Assembly: GCF_033807575.1 (NCBI RefSeq)
Contig: NC_084725.1
Span: 3,755,001 to 3,819,000 of the forward strand
Source: Cydia pomonella
Lineage: Eukaryota; Arthropoda; Insecta; Lepidoptera; Tortricidae
Direction of reading: 5' to 3'
DNA: 64,000 nucleotides
Both the position numbers and the translations under genes were made by a program. Each line of letters begins with the position of its first letter. The first letter of the stretch is position 1. Positions 21,166 to 32,748 of the stretch are shown in pieces. A model generated the notes under the pieces. The model had not been told where the DNA came from and ran no database searches. It saw only the letters and a program-made list of their open reading frames with translations.

Positions 21166-22301
21166 CGTTAATTTTCGTATTAAGGTATTTATTTTTCAAT
21201 CATATTATACAAATGATGCATATATTGTTTTTGTAATAATGGTATTATATGTAAAGTAACTCAAACAAACAATTGAAAACTATCTAAGTATATCAATGTC
21301 ATTTTGAACATCGTTAGTCAGCCTTTAGTACCAATGTATGAACGCGTACTGAACACAAATCAATATGTAACCAGGTCCTAAGTCAAGTGTACACGCTCAT
21401 TAGGGCTATATTAGGTTTTTTTTTCAAATTTCCTTCAAATGCAGTCAGTAAAAAATGCCGGTATCTTTAAATTAATTCAAGTTCAGTAATGCACCCTTGA
21501 AATTAACGAAGTAAAAACACGGTGTTTAGGCAATGATTATAGGGATGATGACACATGTAAATGAGCTATTTATCCTAATAAATTGGATAAAAAACGGTAA
21601 TGACACAAAATGCACGTCTAATAACCTCAAAGATTTTTTTTTGTTAACTTCCAAAATTCAAAAGCAAATCTGGTACCGTTCGGTATTATCTGGCCAAAGA
21701 TCCATTGTTGGTTTCGGCAGGTTTTGTCGCAAAAATCATGTTTCGACCGAAGGTTTAGTTTTAGCCAAAACTTGAATTGAATTTTTATTCACCAGCCACT
21801 CTGCGTATTGAATTTATATGTCATACTTAACAACTTTTACTATGGGCCCAATGCCGAAATCGCAAAAAAAAATTGATTGAAATTATCTTTCAATATCAAT
21901 TTCGTCTAGCGCATTCAACTGTTGCTCGCATCAAAATGCATGCAACTGACTGTCCACATTAGTCGAAGTTTGCGTACTTAGTTATTCACCACAAAAATAC
22001 AAAAAAAAAAAAAACAACAAATAGGAACGGAGACTTGTTACCAGTCATGTTATATTTCGTAGCCGAAACTCACATACCATCCTGTCGTTTAATTTTATTT
22101 GCATAGAGTTTATTATTTTGATCTCAAAGTTGTGGAAAACTTCTATAGTCTTTAATACACTTCCTTATCTTCGTCTACTATTTTGAGATGCTGACAGCTT
22201 TGTTGAACGGAAATCCACCGAGCACGGGAACACACGCCTCTGAGCAAGCGCTATCCTTGAAACTAAAAAGAGGCATGCGTTACGGGCATGCCTCACGTGT
22301 T
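21166..22301. other. Unassigned AT-rich stretch
   Basis: 21823-21870 (TTTTACTATGGGCCCAATGCC) resembles the inner part of the 4276-4503 MITE. No gene. Confidence 0.45.
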
Positions 22302-22309
22302 GTTGAATG

Positions 22310-22482
22310 CAGGGGCGTATTTTAATATTTGGCGCACTGGGCCTGTGGGCCTGGGCCGCCCCATATAATAGGCACGAACGCATTTTTTTCGGCGTCTTCT
22401 GGAAACCTGGAGCCTGCGACGCCCTTTGTAGGCTGCCGCCCCACGCCATGGCCCCCTTGGCCCTAGGGTAAATACGCCCCTG
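22310..22482. mobile_element. 173-bp hAT-like MITE
   Basis: Ends CAGGGGCGTATTT and AAATACGCCCCTG are perfect inverted repeats; CAGGGGCG is a usual hAT terminus. GTTGAATG (22302-22309) and ATTGAATG (22483-22490) are an 8-bp duplication with one mismatch, as hAT requires. GC-rich interior without transposase. The 160-codon antisense frame across it is spurious. Confidence 0.87.
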
Positions 22483-22490
22483 ATTGAATG

Positions 22491-22769
22491 CATGACGCAT
22501 GCCCTTATTGAACGAAAAAAGGGACAATGTGGACTTAGCTATAATGTCCCCACGCAGAGTATGGCTGGTGATTAAAATTTCACCCTGTATAAATATGTTC
22601 AAGAATTGTAAGCAAGAATAATCTTCTAGATATGAACCAAGTCTCATTGCTTTGTCATCGAATCTTCGGACAATTCCATAACTATATTACATGAAACGTG
22701 ACTTGCTTAATAAATAGTATTCCATCTTCATATGTACCAATATTTGCGTTGAATATTTGCCTTAAGTCT
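22491..22769. other. Unassigned stretch
   Basis: Nothing recognised. Confidence 0.5.
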
Positions 22770-23530
22770 TAGCCGTCTAGTGCCTTAGTTTCGGGCTTTC
22801 GGGACTGTTTGTTTGCGTAAGATCGTCCTTGTTATTTATTAGATAGTAATATAAGGTCGTCGGGTATTTACTTAAACAATACGATGGTGAGACTCTCTAC
22901 GAGGTCTTGGGTCACATTGACGCCGATCCGCTTGCGTATGCGCGGTTTCAGCGAGACAGCGCTTTGCACATCATAAAAAGCGATATGCTGTGCCAGTGTA
23001 ACTAAACGGTATTATTATTATTTTTCTCAGACCGTGGGGACCTTATACATCTCCAAACTTAATGTATTAACCGTGGAGACTATACGTCTCTGTCATATTG
23101 TATAATATACTTGACTTGGTACATACTAGTTATGTACAGAATGTAGCATTAGTTTATGAGACTGCTAGTTTAACAGTCCAGACGCGGTTTATTTATTTAG
23201 TATAAATTTTATTTTGACACTTGGAGAGACTTTACACCTCCAAATTTTATTAGTATTAGTACTCTGACATTGGGGACCTTTTACATCTCCAGATTTAATG
23301 TGTTTTTAACCATAGAGACTATACATCTCTATTGTATTGTATTAATTATTTATTTTAAGATTATTATAATGTAATGTTTACCCAGGTATTGGCTGTTGTA
23401 TTTATAAATGTTGTTATGTATTTTTCATGTCACTATATGATGTTACTATAAATGTTGTATTGACTTGTAAAAGAGCCCTTGAGGCCTACTTTCAGAATAA
23501 ATTTTTGAATTTTGAATTTTGAACCCTTCA
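22770..23530 (+). repeat. LINE 3' end (CR1/jockey-like), GAGACTATACATCTCC type
   Basis: A LINE 3' UTR with recurring GGAGACTATACGTCTC / GGGACCTTTTACATCTCC motifs, ending GAATAAATTTTTGAATTTTGAATTTTGAA. The inverted relative is at 31253-31600. Clade is inferred from the tail style only. Confidence 0.65.
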
Positions 23531-24099
23531 AATGGCAGCCCACCACTCACGGGTCGATGCGAAAACCAGTAAACTGTCGGCCACCAAAGAGTGGTTAATG
23601 AGGTGATGCCGTATTTAGTGGCAAAATTGAACGCTTTGAAGTATATTTACGCTCTTCTAGCGCCCGAAAGTAGGTAGCCATTTAGACAAGGATAATATTG
23701 CTGTAAAACAATAACGCTAGGTATAAAATTTGTTAGTTAGGACCGTTCATCCTGGAGCGACGGCCTAGTCCGAGTTCTATCTTGATTTTAAAGAGGTTGT
23801 TTTGTAAATATAATTTAACTTTAGAAGTTTAAGCCTTACTTAGAATGAAATAGCAATTACCTCCAATCATAACTTTGTTCTGTGGTGGTGGTCATTATTG
23901 ATAAGGAAACTAGAAAAATTTCACTGTTGCTGGGTTTGATAAGGTATGGCGAAATACGTAAACATTACAATCATTTAATTATTCTATTTGAATAGTGTAT
24001 TTAATGCTGATTCTAGCGCTATATACTTCAATATGTACTTTTATAGATAAGCTCAAATGGTTGAATTTGTAATATTCTCTCAATCTGCGCTGACCACCC
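23531..24099. other. Unassigned stretch
   Basis: Nothing recognised. Confidence 0.5.
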
Positions 24100-24270
24100 T
24101 ACGAGTGCTTTCCGGATGGCTCGAGAAGAAGCTCGGCGAGACTAGCAGGAGCGGGCATTGTGATCTGGGAGAAGAAGTATCAATATCACTGGGTAAATGT
24201 ACTAGCGTGTCCCAAGCAGAGGTATGTGCAATAGCGCGCTGTGCACATATAATTAAAGAGTCCCCGCCAC
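24100..24270 (+). pseudogene. RNase H domain scrap of a LINE
   Basis: Reads EVSISLGKCTSVSQAEVCAI, matching the 'SLGKYTSVFQAEVYAI' block of RNase H domains at the end of jockey/CR1-type ORF2s. Short and without the rest of the ORF. Confidence 0.6.
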
Positions 24271-25102
24271 TTGACTTGTTACTAATTTCTTTGTGAAAGT
24301 CAGTTTTTTGGGATTTCGGGATTGGTCTCATAGTAAAAATTGCTCAGACCTATATATCCACATCGCCAGTAATTAATAAAATAGCCTGTGTACTATCAGA
24401 TCATCACCATATTCCATATACAGGCCGTTATCATTGCCCAAGATCATATCCCTTAACACGAAAATCATCTAACTGTACTGTTGTACTGTTTCTAGCCCCA
24501 AAAGACTTTTTCAGCAAGCTGTTTATCATACCCACGCACCGTCCCTCGCACTGACACCTGTTTTTGCCTATTTTGGCCATTCTCCGCATTCTGGTCTGCC
24601 CCTAGATTTATAGGAGCGAAGGCTTTCACGCCGCGTTGTCGACATTCCATTCCGTGCCTGTAATTTAAAGGCCTATTTTTTTGGCGGACAGCGCAAAACT
24701 TGAAGGCTTTTAGAGACTTGACAAAAATAAATTTAAAGAAGAGACAATATGTCCTCTGTCTCCTAGAAAGTCTAATTTCTTACCACAATAATTCGTAAAA
24801 CTCTATACACTTCAAAAACTGATGAAAAGATTGCATTTTATCATAAGAGTAGCAAAGTAATCTGATGTAACTTTTTATTTGCTTCCTCATTTCGGCTGCT
24901 AGAAATTACTTTTTGAATGATAAATCAAAATAATCAAATCAAAATCAAAATAGTTTAATGATACAGTGACTTATAATTAAAACAAGGTTAAGTAAACTCA
25001 TTCTAGTTAAACAGTGCTAACGCTAAATAATTCACTACTTTTAGTTAAATGAACAAAATGCATGTTACACTATAGTTTACTACTAAGTATCCCAATATTT
25101 TG
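24271..25102. other. Unassigned AT-rich stretch
   Basis: 24296-24375 contains a fragment of the 4276-4503 MITE family (GGGATTTCGGGATTGGTCTC). No gene. Confidence 0.45.
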
Positions 25103-25143
25103 CGTGTGTGCGTGCGTGCGTGCGTGGTACGTGCATGCGTGCG

Positions 25144-25177
<34 letters not shown>

Positions 25178-25200
25178 AGCGAAGTGTGTGTGTGTGTGTG
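25103..25200 (+). repeat. GTGC/GT microsatellite
   Basis: (GTGC)n grading into (GT)n, interrupted by ATGAGCGAA. Confidence 0.93.
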
Positions 25201-26074
25201 ATTCTATTAATATGTTAATTATTTTTCTGTTCCATCATAATTTTACTGATTTAAAAAATACTTCAACCTGCTAACATGAGGAAATAATTCGAAATTTTCA
25301 TCAAATTACTTTGCCACTACTGCGGATAAAGTGCAATTTTCTCCTCACTAATAGAATAAAGAGAGCCTATACGTCATGTGACTATCGGCACATAGTGCAC
25401 GGAGTGCAGCCGTTGCGAGCACTCAAGTCTGAAAAAGGACTCCCGATGGGTTCAAAACATGCCGCCAATAGCGACGAATAATTAAGTAAGTGTAACCATG
25501 GTATATAAATATTATCTGAATATTCTTTTACTTATGTTCGACAAACTTAACTATAAATAAAACTATACTAACCTATAAAAACTAGTCAAACAACCCACCT
25601 CACATCGCTCCCAACGCAAAGGTGCCCATCACGCTTGCTGCGTTTCCGCGTTGAACCGCGATGGACAACCTTTGCGCTAGGAACGACCCAGAGTGGGGGT
25701 TGAGACTGGGGTACATGTTCAACATGTATGGGTACATGTTCGACAAATAAATCATCTTGATTTTTATAGGCATTCTTGTTTTGAAAACAGAAAGATATTT
25801 AAAATATCTGATGCAGTTACAAAACTCAGCTCTACTACAAGTATTTCACATCAAAGTGGAAATACTTCGCTCGCCGTTTCTTGCATTCCCGACCTCAAGC
25901 ATTCGGTCTACCTCTAGTTATTTTAAAGGACCGTTATTGAATTGTCTTCTCTGAACAAAGAAAACTATGTCACGAAATGTCAAATATAACGAGCGCGGGC
26001 AAAACTGAACCAAGAATATGATCCTGTTTTAACAAATTGAAAAGGTTTTGATCGTATTTTAATACGAGCATAAC
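25201..26074. other. Unassigned stretch
   Basis: 25260-25345 (GAGGAAATAATTCGAAATTT) matches part of 36490-36570. Two frames at 25693-25954 have no motif. Confidence 0.45.
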
Positions 26075-26437
26075 GAGAAAAGGGACGGCCGCTTCTCCGT
26101 ACTAACGTAGTCCCCATTTTCCTCAATGAATATTGAGATTATGGAAAATATTTTAACATTATTTGATTTATATTAACAATACCCATGCCTCTACGTTTGA
26201 CTTTTTTCGAATTATTGATTATTGTAAAAATTAGGAGCAAAAACAGCTCTTATAACTACAATTTTTGAAATGCTCCTAACTCTTATAATAATTAAAAATC
26301 CGAAAAAAATTAAACGTAAGGCCATAGTTATGGTTGATATACAACAAACTGTGACAAAATATTTTCAATATTGTTAATATCCAGAGAGGGAAATGATGAC
26401 TACGCTTGTATGGACAAACGGCCGTCCCCTTTCCTCT
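26075..26437. mobile_element. TIR element with GGACGGCCG ends
   Basis: GAGAAAAGGGACGGCCG at the left pairs with CGGCCGTCCCCTTTCCTC at the right. Inner CCTCTACGTTTGACTTTTTTCG pairs with AAAATTAAACGTAAGG. A diverged copy interrupted by a SINE spans about 41220-41720. No ORF. Confidence 0.75.
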
Positions 26438-26985
26438 TAAGGCGTCGGAACGGTCCGGCTTCGGACCAAGGCGTCCGACATTTCGTTTCCTATGACGGAT
26501 GGTCAGTGATCATGTGATTCTATTGAAAACTGAAGTGTCGGATATGTCGGTATATATCTGAACCGTTCTAACGTGAGTCTTCCTATACGCACACTAATAA
26601 GTGCGAGCGAGATACCTTATGAGACTAATTCATATAAACTAGCATTCAGCGTTAGTGGCTGACGATGATCGATGCAGCGTCACACCCTGCCTCAAAACCG
26701 CTTCCAATTAAAATGAAAACCATAGGTATCAGATTCAACTTTGGGAACAATTTAAATTATTTTATTAAATATACTGATTTGTGATGACTTGTATTAACAT
26801 TATTTCAGCAAGAAAGATTAAAATATAACTAACTAAATACTAAATAATGTCTAATTATAAAGTTAAATCTAAAGGATTTTGTACTAGAGGGTGAAATATT
26901 TATGCACAAATAAAAGAAAAACGTCCCTCAAACTAGCCGCTAATTTACTAATTTATTTTCTCGAGAAATTGAGATGAAAACCTCA
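26438..26985. other. Unassigned stretch
   Basis: Nothing recognised. Confidence 0.5.
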
Positions 26986-27095
26986 ATGACGCAATAGCCT
27001 AGAGGTACAGGACGTTAACTGCGTAAGCTGAATACACCAGTTCGAATCCTCCCTTCATTGGAGGGCTTGATCACTTTTTCTGTATATACCATCTG
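26986..27095 (+). mobile_element. SINE-C, second copy
   Basis: GCAATAGCCTAGAGGTACAGG (A-box area), GTTCGAATCCTCC (B box), GGAGGGCTTGATCACTTTTTC. Relative of 10974-11100. Confidence 0.7.
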
Positions 27096-27655
27096 TTTCA
27101 CTTCCATATCAAATTGCTGAAACACAATCAGCTTCTTGGGCAGTCTCACAATGAAGTTGTCATTTGTGCAATATTTCAAGCGAGTTGTAGAGAAAGTTAA
27201 GGGGTAAAAGGAGGAAGTTGGAAAAAGTGCAACCACCTGGGAATTATTGGGTACAGCAGTCAAGCTCTTTAATTTACTTCCGATTGTTAGTGTTCAGAGT
27301 TCAGATTCTCCTTGTTGCAAATTAACGTGTTTGTACGTAATATGTACAAATATTTTCAAATATTTCATCGAATAGATTTGATTCGAGATCAACATTAATA
27401 CCTAAAGATGTCGTTCGGGTTATTTATATAAGAATACAAGTCTTAAAGAACTTTTCCTTCTCTAAGGATAATTTAATGACCATGTTTTTAATGATATTTT
27501 ATCTCTGACACTTAAACATTTTAACATATCTAAATAATTCTAATATTAAATTTGTTCTTTGAATTTTTTATCATAGTTTTTTTTGTGTAATTCGACATTA
27601 AGAGACTGTTTACATCTCTAAAAATATTATTATTATTTTATATACATTGGTCTTC
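27096..27655. other. Unassigned AT-rich stretch
   Basis: Nothing recognised; the 82-codon antisense frame (27015-27263) has no motif and runs into the SINE. Confidence 0.45.
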
Positions 27656-28990
27656 TTTTTAGGGTTCCGTAGCCAAATGGCAAAAAACGGAACCCTTATA
27701 GATTCGTCATGTCCGTCTGTCTGTCCGATTCTGTCACAGCCACTTTTTTCCGAAACTATAAGAGCTGTACTGTTCAAACTTAGTAAGTGGATGTATTCTA
27801 TGAACCGCATTAAGATTTTCACACAAAAATAGAAAAAAAAACAATAAATTTTGGGGGTTCCCCATACTTAGAACTAAAACTCAAAAAATCTTTTTTCATC
27901 AAACCCATACGTGTGGGGTATCTACGGATAGGTCTTCAAAAATGATATTGAGGTTTCTAATATAATTTTTTTCTAAAATGAATAGTTTGCGCGAGAGACA
28001 CTTCCAAAGTGGTAAAATGTGTGTCCCCCCCCCCCGTAACTTCTAAAATAACAGAATGAAAAATCTAAAAAAAATATATGATATACATTGCCATGTAAAC
28101 TTCCACCGAAAATTGGTTTGAACGAGATCTAGTAAGTAGTTTTTTTTTAATACGTCATGAAATTAAAAAAAAATTTTTTTTTTTCAACATACCCATACAT
28201 GTGGGGTATCTATGGATAGGTCTTCAAAAATGATATTAAGGTTTCTAATATCATTTTTTTCTAAACTGAATAGTTTGCGCGAGAGAACCTCCCAAAGTAA
28301 AAAAAAAGTGTGTCCCCCCCCCCGTAACTTCTAAAATAACAGAATGAAAAATCTAAAAAAAATATATGATATACATTGCCATGTAAACTTCCACCGAAAA
28401 TTGGTTTGAACGAGATCTAGTAAGTAGTTTTTTTTTAATACGTCATGAAATTAAAAAAAAAATTTTTTTTTCAACATACCCATACATGTGGGGTATCTAT
28501 GGATAGGTCTTCAAAAATGATATTAAGGTTTCTAATATCATTTTTTTCTAAACTGAATAGTTTGCGCGAGAGAACCTCCCAAAGTAAAAAAAAGTGTGTC
28601 CCCCCCCCTGTAACTTCTAAAATAACAGAATGAAAAATCTAAAAAAAATATATGATATACATTACGATGCAAACTTCTAACGAAAATTGTTTTGAACGAG
28701 ATCTAGTGAGTAGTTTTTTTTAATACGTCATAAAATTAAAAAAAAAAAATTTTTTCGTCAAACCCATACGTGTGGGGTATCTATGGATAGGTCTTCAAAA
28801 ATGATATTTAGGTTCCTAATATAATTTTTTTCTAAAGTGAATAGTTTGCGCGAGAGACACTACCAAAGTGGTAAAATGTGTGTCCAAAGTGGTAAAATGT
28901 TGAACGAGATCTATAGTTTAAGTAGTTTTTTTTAATACGTCATAAAGGAACCCTTCATGGGCGAGTCCGACTCGCACTTGGCCGCTTTTT
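27656..28990 (-). repeat. Repeat F with internally amplified core
   Basis: Antisense, from TTTTTAGGGTTCCGTAGCC to GAGTCCGACTCGCACTTGGCCGC. The ends match the simple copy at 62880-63430, but the interior is repeated about 3.6 times in tandem (see 27904-28945). Confidence 0.85.
27904..28945 (-). repeat. Tandem array, 3.6 units of about 287 bp
   Basis: Units begin at CCCATAC at 27904, 28192, 28479 and 28763 (spacings 288, 287, 284). Each carries GTGGGGTATCTA, AGTTTGCGCGAGAGA, a C-run of 9-11, and GAACGAGATCTAGT. The last unit is shortened and diverged. Units 2 and 3 are the most alike. Confidence 0.9.
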
Positions 28991-29310
28991 TTTCCTCGCG
29001 TTGTCCCCGCATTTTGCCACGGTTCATGGGAACCTGAGGTCCGCTTGGCAACTAATCCCTAGAATTGGCGTAGGCACTAGTTTTTACGAAAGCGTCTGCC
29101 ATCTGACCTTACAACCCAGCGGGTAAACTAGGCTTTATAGGGATTCGTCAGGTTTCCTCACAATTTTTTCCTTCAACGAAAAGCGACTGGTGAATATCAA
29201 ATGATATTTCGAACACAAGTCCCGAAATACACATTAATACGAGCCGGGGTTTGAACCTGCGACCTCCTCATTGCAAGTCGCATGCTCTTACCGCTAGGCC
29301 ACCAGCGCTT
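28991..29310 (-). mobile_element. SINE-A abutting repeat F
   Basis: Antisense TTTCCTCGCGTTGTCCCCGC to CCGCTAGGCCACCAGCGCTTA, B box as GTTTGAACCTGCG. It joins repeat F with no spacer. Confidence 0.87.
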
Positions 29311-29959
29311 ATACACATTAGTAATGATAGTAATTTTTAGTAAAAGGTTTTTATAAAAATATTTATATAATATAGACATGTTTTTATAATTCACTGTTTT
29401 AAATGAAACACAATCTCATTAAATCACCCATCACTATGCTGTCAGAAATTCAAGATCACGATCTCTACTTTTGGATTACTAGAATTACCAAGACCCTTTT
29501 CAGCATATTCTTATAACTGTTTCAAACAAATGGACGTAGCTATCTCAAGGAGTCAAGTATCGCAGGAATAGGTATCGTAAGCGAACCGTTGTACAGACGA
29601 TGATTCAGCGTATCCAGGAAACCTTTGTGTTGAATGTCATGAAGCAAATAACAGAATTATTTCAATATAATTCTGGGTAGTCAAGGACAAATGTTGGTTA
29701 AGGGTCTGGCAATTTAGAGAGGTTGACGGAACAATATATGAATAACATATTATACATATATAACACTTAATTTCCTGATTTAGCCACAGATCTAAAATGT
29801 ACACGGTTGATTGATTGATTGATTATTTATTTGTCAATAGTGGGTTTATAAAATATGTAACTTCAAATGATATTGGATCGCCTGTTAAATATCAAAAGTG
29901 GGACCAAAATTGGAATTATATCAAGTGTAAATATGTAAATAGAAGTCCTGTTGTCTGTA
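29311..29959. other. Unassigned AT-rich stretch
   Basis: Includes a short (TTGA)n run at 29811-29823. Nothing else. Confidence 0.5.
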
Positions 29960-30215
29960 TGTAATCTAATCTTGGAAGTTAAATTTGATCCATTTCCCGG
30001 TTTTTGATGAAGATAAAGTTTGCTTACATATGCAAGTCAGGTGACAATATAATATTATGGTACCATGGATCTGATGATGGAGACAGGAGGTGGCCATGGG
30101 AACTCTGTGATAAAACAACGCAACTTAATTGTGCTTGGGGTTTTTAGAATTGGCTCGATGAGTATTAGTTGCCTGTGGAAAAAAAGTACAGTTAGCGATA
30201 AAAGCTTGTACCAAA
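29960..30215 (-). repeat. Repeat K
   Basis: GGAAGTTAAATTTGATCCATT, GAGACAGGAGGTGGCCATGG, GCGATAAAAGCTTGTACC, as in 8797-9035 and 46600-47150. Confidence 0.65.
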
Positions 30216-31252
30216 AATGAAATTTTTGCCATAAACTTATTTCAGTCTGCTTTCTTACGTTTTGGTTCATTCAAGTGACCAAATTCGCACTCATGAAATG
30301 TAGGTACATGTACGTGATGGCTTCCCTTTTACGAACTTCAATTATCTTCAGTGTAGATCTGTGGGTCTATCATAACGTCGGTTGAGAATACGTTTGTGTC
30401 ATACATCACTTACATTGGTTTGCAGGAGAGCGAAAAGAAGAAAATATATTTTTTCTAATAGCTTTATAATTTCGAATTATTCAACTTATGTATCATTTAG
30501 GCATATATGTTTACTATTTATTGTACTTACTATACTAATATTAATTTTGATTATTGCTATATCCGTTTTTGATGAGTAAATGTTAATCGTACAATTTATG
30601 ATATGACACAAAGTTTCAGATTTGTCACAACTTATGTGATAATTTTCTGTCAACAATTTTTAAGACCGATTAGTGTCAGAAATTTTTATAACATACGTTT
30701 TTTTACTTTAGAAATCATTAAAAAACGATTTCGCTCAAAAATGCATACGGCTCAAACGTATTCTCAGCCGACGATACAAAGGGAAAAAGGTCATTTTGTG
30801 AGTAAAAGTTCATATTTATCTCAATCCAGGTTCCGAATGTCACGAATTGTCAAAAGATTCTGTGGAATAGCGTCAAACTCCCCGCTATCTTACACAGCAA
30901 ACAATTGAAACTCGAGCACGTGTATTGATTCAGCTGACATGTAATCCGCTGAGTTAGTTCATTTCAGGGAGACGAGATTAAGTCGAGTATTTCAAGTCAT
31001 GAATATTTTAGTGAAATAAAATTGATTTGTATCAAAAATGGTATGAAGATTGTAGTGCTATTAGGGAGTATAGAAAGGGTATTATAGGATTATTTAATAC
31101 ATAAAGAGGCCAATTATGATCAAGCAATTTGTTATGTTTTCCATCTTGTTTTGATACGATCTTGGCCATTATCTTGGAGATTGGTGCACTTTCTCACGCA
31201 CAACTTTCAACCACGGTCGTACTAAAATTCTAAATTAAATATTAAAAACTCA
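30216..31252. other. Unassigned stretch
   Basis: Frames at 30382-30579 and 30603-30908 (101 codons) are not recognised and lack coding character. Confidence 0.45.
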
Positions 31253-31600
31253 ATAAATTATTCTGAAAGCTCGGCAAGCAAGCTCGAGCTCTTTTACAAG
31301 TCAATACAAAATTTATGATGATGAAAAATCCATAGCAACATTTATAAATACGACAGCCAATACCTGGAAAAACATTACATTATAATAACCTTAAAATAAA
31401 TAATTACTACAATACAATCTGGAGATGTAAAAGGTCCCCAGTGTCAGAGTACTAATACTAATAAGATTTGGAGATGTAAAGTCTCTCCAAGTGTCAAAAT
31501 GAAATTTATACTAAATACCAAAATCGCGTCTTGAATATTAAGCTCAGTCTCATAAACTAATGCTACAGAATGCATATACATGACTAGTATGTATCCAATA
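31253..31600 (-). repeat. LINE 3' end, antisense relative of 22770-23530
   Basis: TCTTTTACAAGTCAATACAAA, ATCTGGAGATGTAAAAGGTCC, GGAGATGTAAAGTCTCTCC. Confidence 0.65.
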
Positions 31601-31924
31601 AGTAAAGTATATTAACCACACAAGATTAATCGAAACACATTGCTTAATAAGAATTTTCCTCAACTACACAGGTTCTTAAAATACAAACCAAGGCATGTGT
31701 CCGTAGCTTTTTTTTTTATTTATTCAGGATTACAACAGCTTATAATAATTACATGTGCAATTTTAAATTTTAAGTGTATAAAGCCAATTACAGTAATCCA
31801 CAAGGTCAAATCGTGATCTTAGTAAATAGTTAAGAAGGTAGTTACAGAATAGTAGGTATACATTAGTGAACATGATTGAGCACTTACTGAGACACAATTA
31901 GCTAATCAAATATATAAATAATAA
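31601..31924. other. Unassigned; contains T-rich start at 31710
   Basis: TTTTTTTTTTATTTATTCAGG at about 31710 may be the antisense tail of another retroposon. Confidence 0.4.
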
Positions 31925-32599
31925 CCGGCCAAGAGCATGTCGGGCCACGCTCAGTGTAGGGTTCCGAAGTTACTCTTCCGTCACAATAAGCTAAACTGGA
32001 GCTTAAAGTGTAGTAAATGGTACCTTTCACCCGAGTTAAACAAATAGGCAAATTTGCATAATCAGTACCTAATTAAAGTAAGTCTTTTTACTATGAAGGG
32101 AAAACTTTTTGCGATAACTCAAAAACAGGTAAACTGATCATGTCCGCTATAGTTTTCATTTAATGTCTTTCTTAAGATCTACTTCTACGATTTTTTTCAT
32201 ATTTTTTAGACCTATGGTTCAAAAGTTAGAGGGGGAGGGACACATTTCTTTTTCTTTCGGAGCGATTATCTTCGAATATATTCACTTTATCAAAAAATGT
32301 TTCTTGAAAACCCCTATTAATTTTGAAAGACCTTTCCAATGATACCCCACACTCTAGGGTTGAAGCGAAAAAAAAATTTCACCCCCACTTTACGTGTAGG
32401 GGAGGTACCCTAAAAAAATTTAATTTTTAGATTTTATTGTACGACTTTGTCGGCTTTATTGATTTATATATCCATGCCAAATTTCAGCTTTCTAGCAATA
32501 ACGACCACGGAGCATAGCCTCGGACAGACAGACAGACAGACAGACAGACGGGCATGGCGAAACTATAAGGGTTCCTAGTTGACTACGGAACCCTAAAAA
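31925..32599 (+). repeat. Repeat F variant (GGCCAAGAGCATGTCGGG)
   Basis: CGGCCAAGAGCATGTCGGGC to ACTACGGAACCCTAAAAAG with an ACAGACAG run at about 32524. Related to 16478-17126 and 38180-38338. Confidence 0.75.
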
Positions 32600-32705
32600 G
32601 AACCTTTTATATTGAGGTAGGCAATATATTATAAAACAATATTTCAATATTATGTGTAAGCTAGGTCTAGAACCAGTACGGATATTTATGTCTACATATA
32701 TATAG

Positions 32706-32748
32706 AAGTGTGTGTGTGTGTATGTGTGTGTGTGTGTGTGTGTGTATT
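32706..32748 (+). repeat. (GT)n microsatellite
   Basis: About 19 GT units with one AT interruption. Confidence 0.9.

Noticed and set aside
22165..22647. 160-codon antisense frame
   Set aside because: Runs through a hAT-like MITE and both flanks; no domain.
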